DNA from: Robiginitomaculum sp.
GTDB lineage: Bacteria > Pseudomonadota > Alphaproteobacteria > Caulobacterales > Maricaulaceae
Direction: 5' to 3'
DNA length: 6,408 nucleotides
Assembly (NCBI GenBank): GCA_002732685.1
Contig: NVRS01000001.1
Span: 10,435-16,842 of the forward strand
Below, in pieces: positions 6,080 through 6,408 of this stretch. A program made the translations under genes and the position numbers. The first letter of the stretch is position 1. Each line of letters starts with the position of its first letter. The notes below the pieces were generated by a model. The model was not told the DNA's origin and searched no databases. It saw only the letters and a list, made by a program, of their open reading frames with translations.

Positions 6080-6408
6080 TTAGCCAGCAATGTCAGCTTC
6101 TGAGAAGAAACAGCCGATTTCGCGAGCAGCAGAAGCTTCACTATCTGAACCGTGAGCACTGTTTTCACCGAGGCTAAGTGCAAATTCTGCGCGGATAGTT
6201 CCAGCGTCAGCGTCTGCAGGATTTGTCGCGCCCATAACATCGCGGTAATGCTTGATAGCATTTTCACCTTCAAGAACTTGAACAACAACTGGCGCGGATG
6301 TCATGAATTCTACCAGTTCACCGTAGAACGGACGCTCTGCATGCTCTTTATAAAAATTCTGAGCTTGCGCTTCCGTCATGCGGATGCGTCTTTGTGCAAC
6401 AATACGCA
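6080..6408 (-). CDS. ndk: Nucleoside diphosphate kinase, partial (N-terminus beyond right edge)
   Basis: Ndk moves the gamma-phosphate of ATP to other nucleoside diphosphates through a phosphohistidine, keeping NTP and dNTP pools balanced in the cytoplasm. About 109 residues are visible on the minus strand, entering the window within [16 protein letters not shown]. Family blocks follow: [38 protein letters not shown], and [14 protein letters not shown] with the catalytic His encoded at 6152-6154. The C-terminus [12 protein letters not shown] and the TAA at 6080-6082 are at the normal place. With the usual length near 140, about 32 N-terminal residues, including the first strand and the KPD-type segment, lie outside. 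The ATG at 6379 is internal and not the start. The gene converges on the pseudopilin operon, and a strong terminator lies 29 bases past its stop. Confidence 0.97.
   Translation of the reverse strand, partial: RIVAQRRIRMTEAQAQNFYKEHAERPFYGELVEFMTSAPVVVQVLEGENAIKHYRDVMGATNPADADAGTIRAEFALSLGENSAHGSDSEASAAREIGCFFSEADIAG

Noticed and set aside
6076..6288. Second minus-strand open frame overlapping ndk
   Set aside because: It is an alternative frame of the ndk coding region, which matches the kinase family through its full visible length.

Overview
This window looks like chromosomal DNA of an alphaproteobacterium of moderate to low GC. That placement is inferred from the gene set: a DUF2066-type exported protein divergent from purM-purN, with ndk close by, and TadE/TadG-type pilus proteins of the kind common in alphaproteobacteria. 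No mobile element, tRNA, rRNA or CRISPR array was seen, and the species cannot be named from sequence alone.

Left part (1-2095). A partial minus-strand gene for a secreted DUF2066-like protein runs off the left edge. A divergent intergenic stretch of about 150 bases separates it from the purine genes purM (AIR synthetase) and purN (GAR formyltransferase). These two overlap by 19 bases and are clearly one operon for de novo IMP synthesis. A 168-base gap after purN holds two short inverted repeats and a plausible promoter.

Centre (2264-6018). Four plus-strand genes encode envelope proteins of the Tad (tight adherence, Flp pilus) type. The first is a TadG-like protein with a von Willebrand factor A domain and a complete MIDAS motif. 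After a 239-base gap with a terminator-like hairpin come three tightly spaced genes: a second TadG-like protein with a glycine-rich beta-solenoid-like C-terminal domain instead of VWA, then two TadE-like pseudopilins. All four share a short basic N-terminus followed by one membrane segment. Only the two TadE-like proteins keep the glutamate expected at +5 after a prepilin-peptidase glycine. No pilin, secretion ATPase, secretin, platform protein or prepilin peptidase gene is present here, so this is a minor-component cassette that must work with machinery encoded elsewhere, or for another purpose.

Right part (6019-6408). A strong hairpin with a U-run on the minus side lies between the convergent pseudopilin gene and ndk. 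The ndk gene (nucleoside diphosphate kinase, minus strand) is cut by the right edge and lacks about 32 N-terminal residues.

The housekeeping genes on both sides belong to nucleotide metabolism, and the surface-appendage cassette sits between them. The most interesting parts are the second TadG-like protein, the basic and aromatic insertion in the VWA protein, and the structured leader between the two TadG-like genes.
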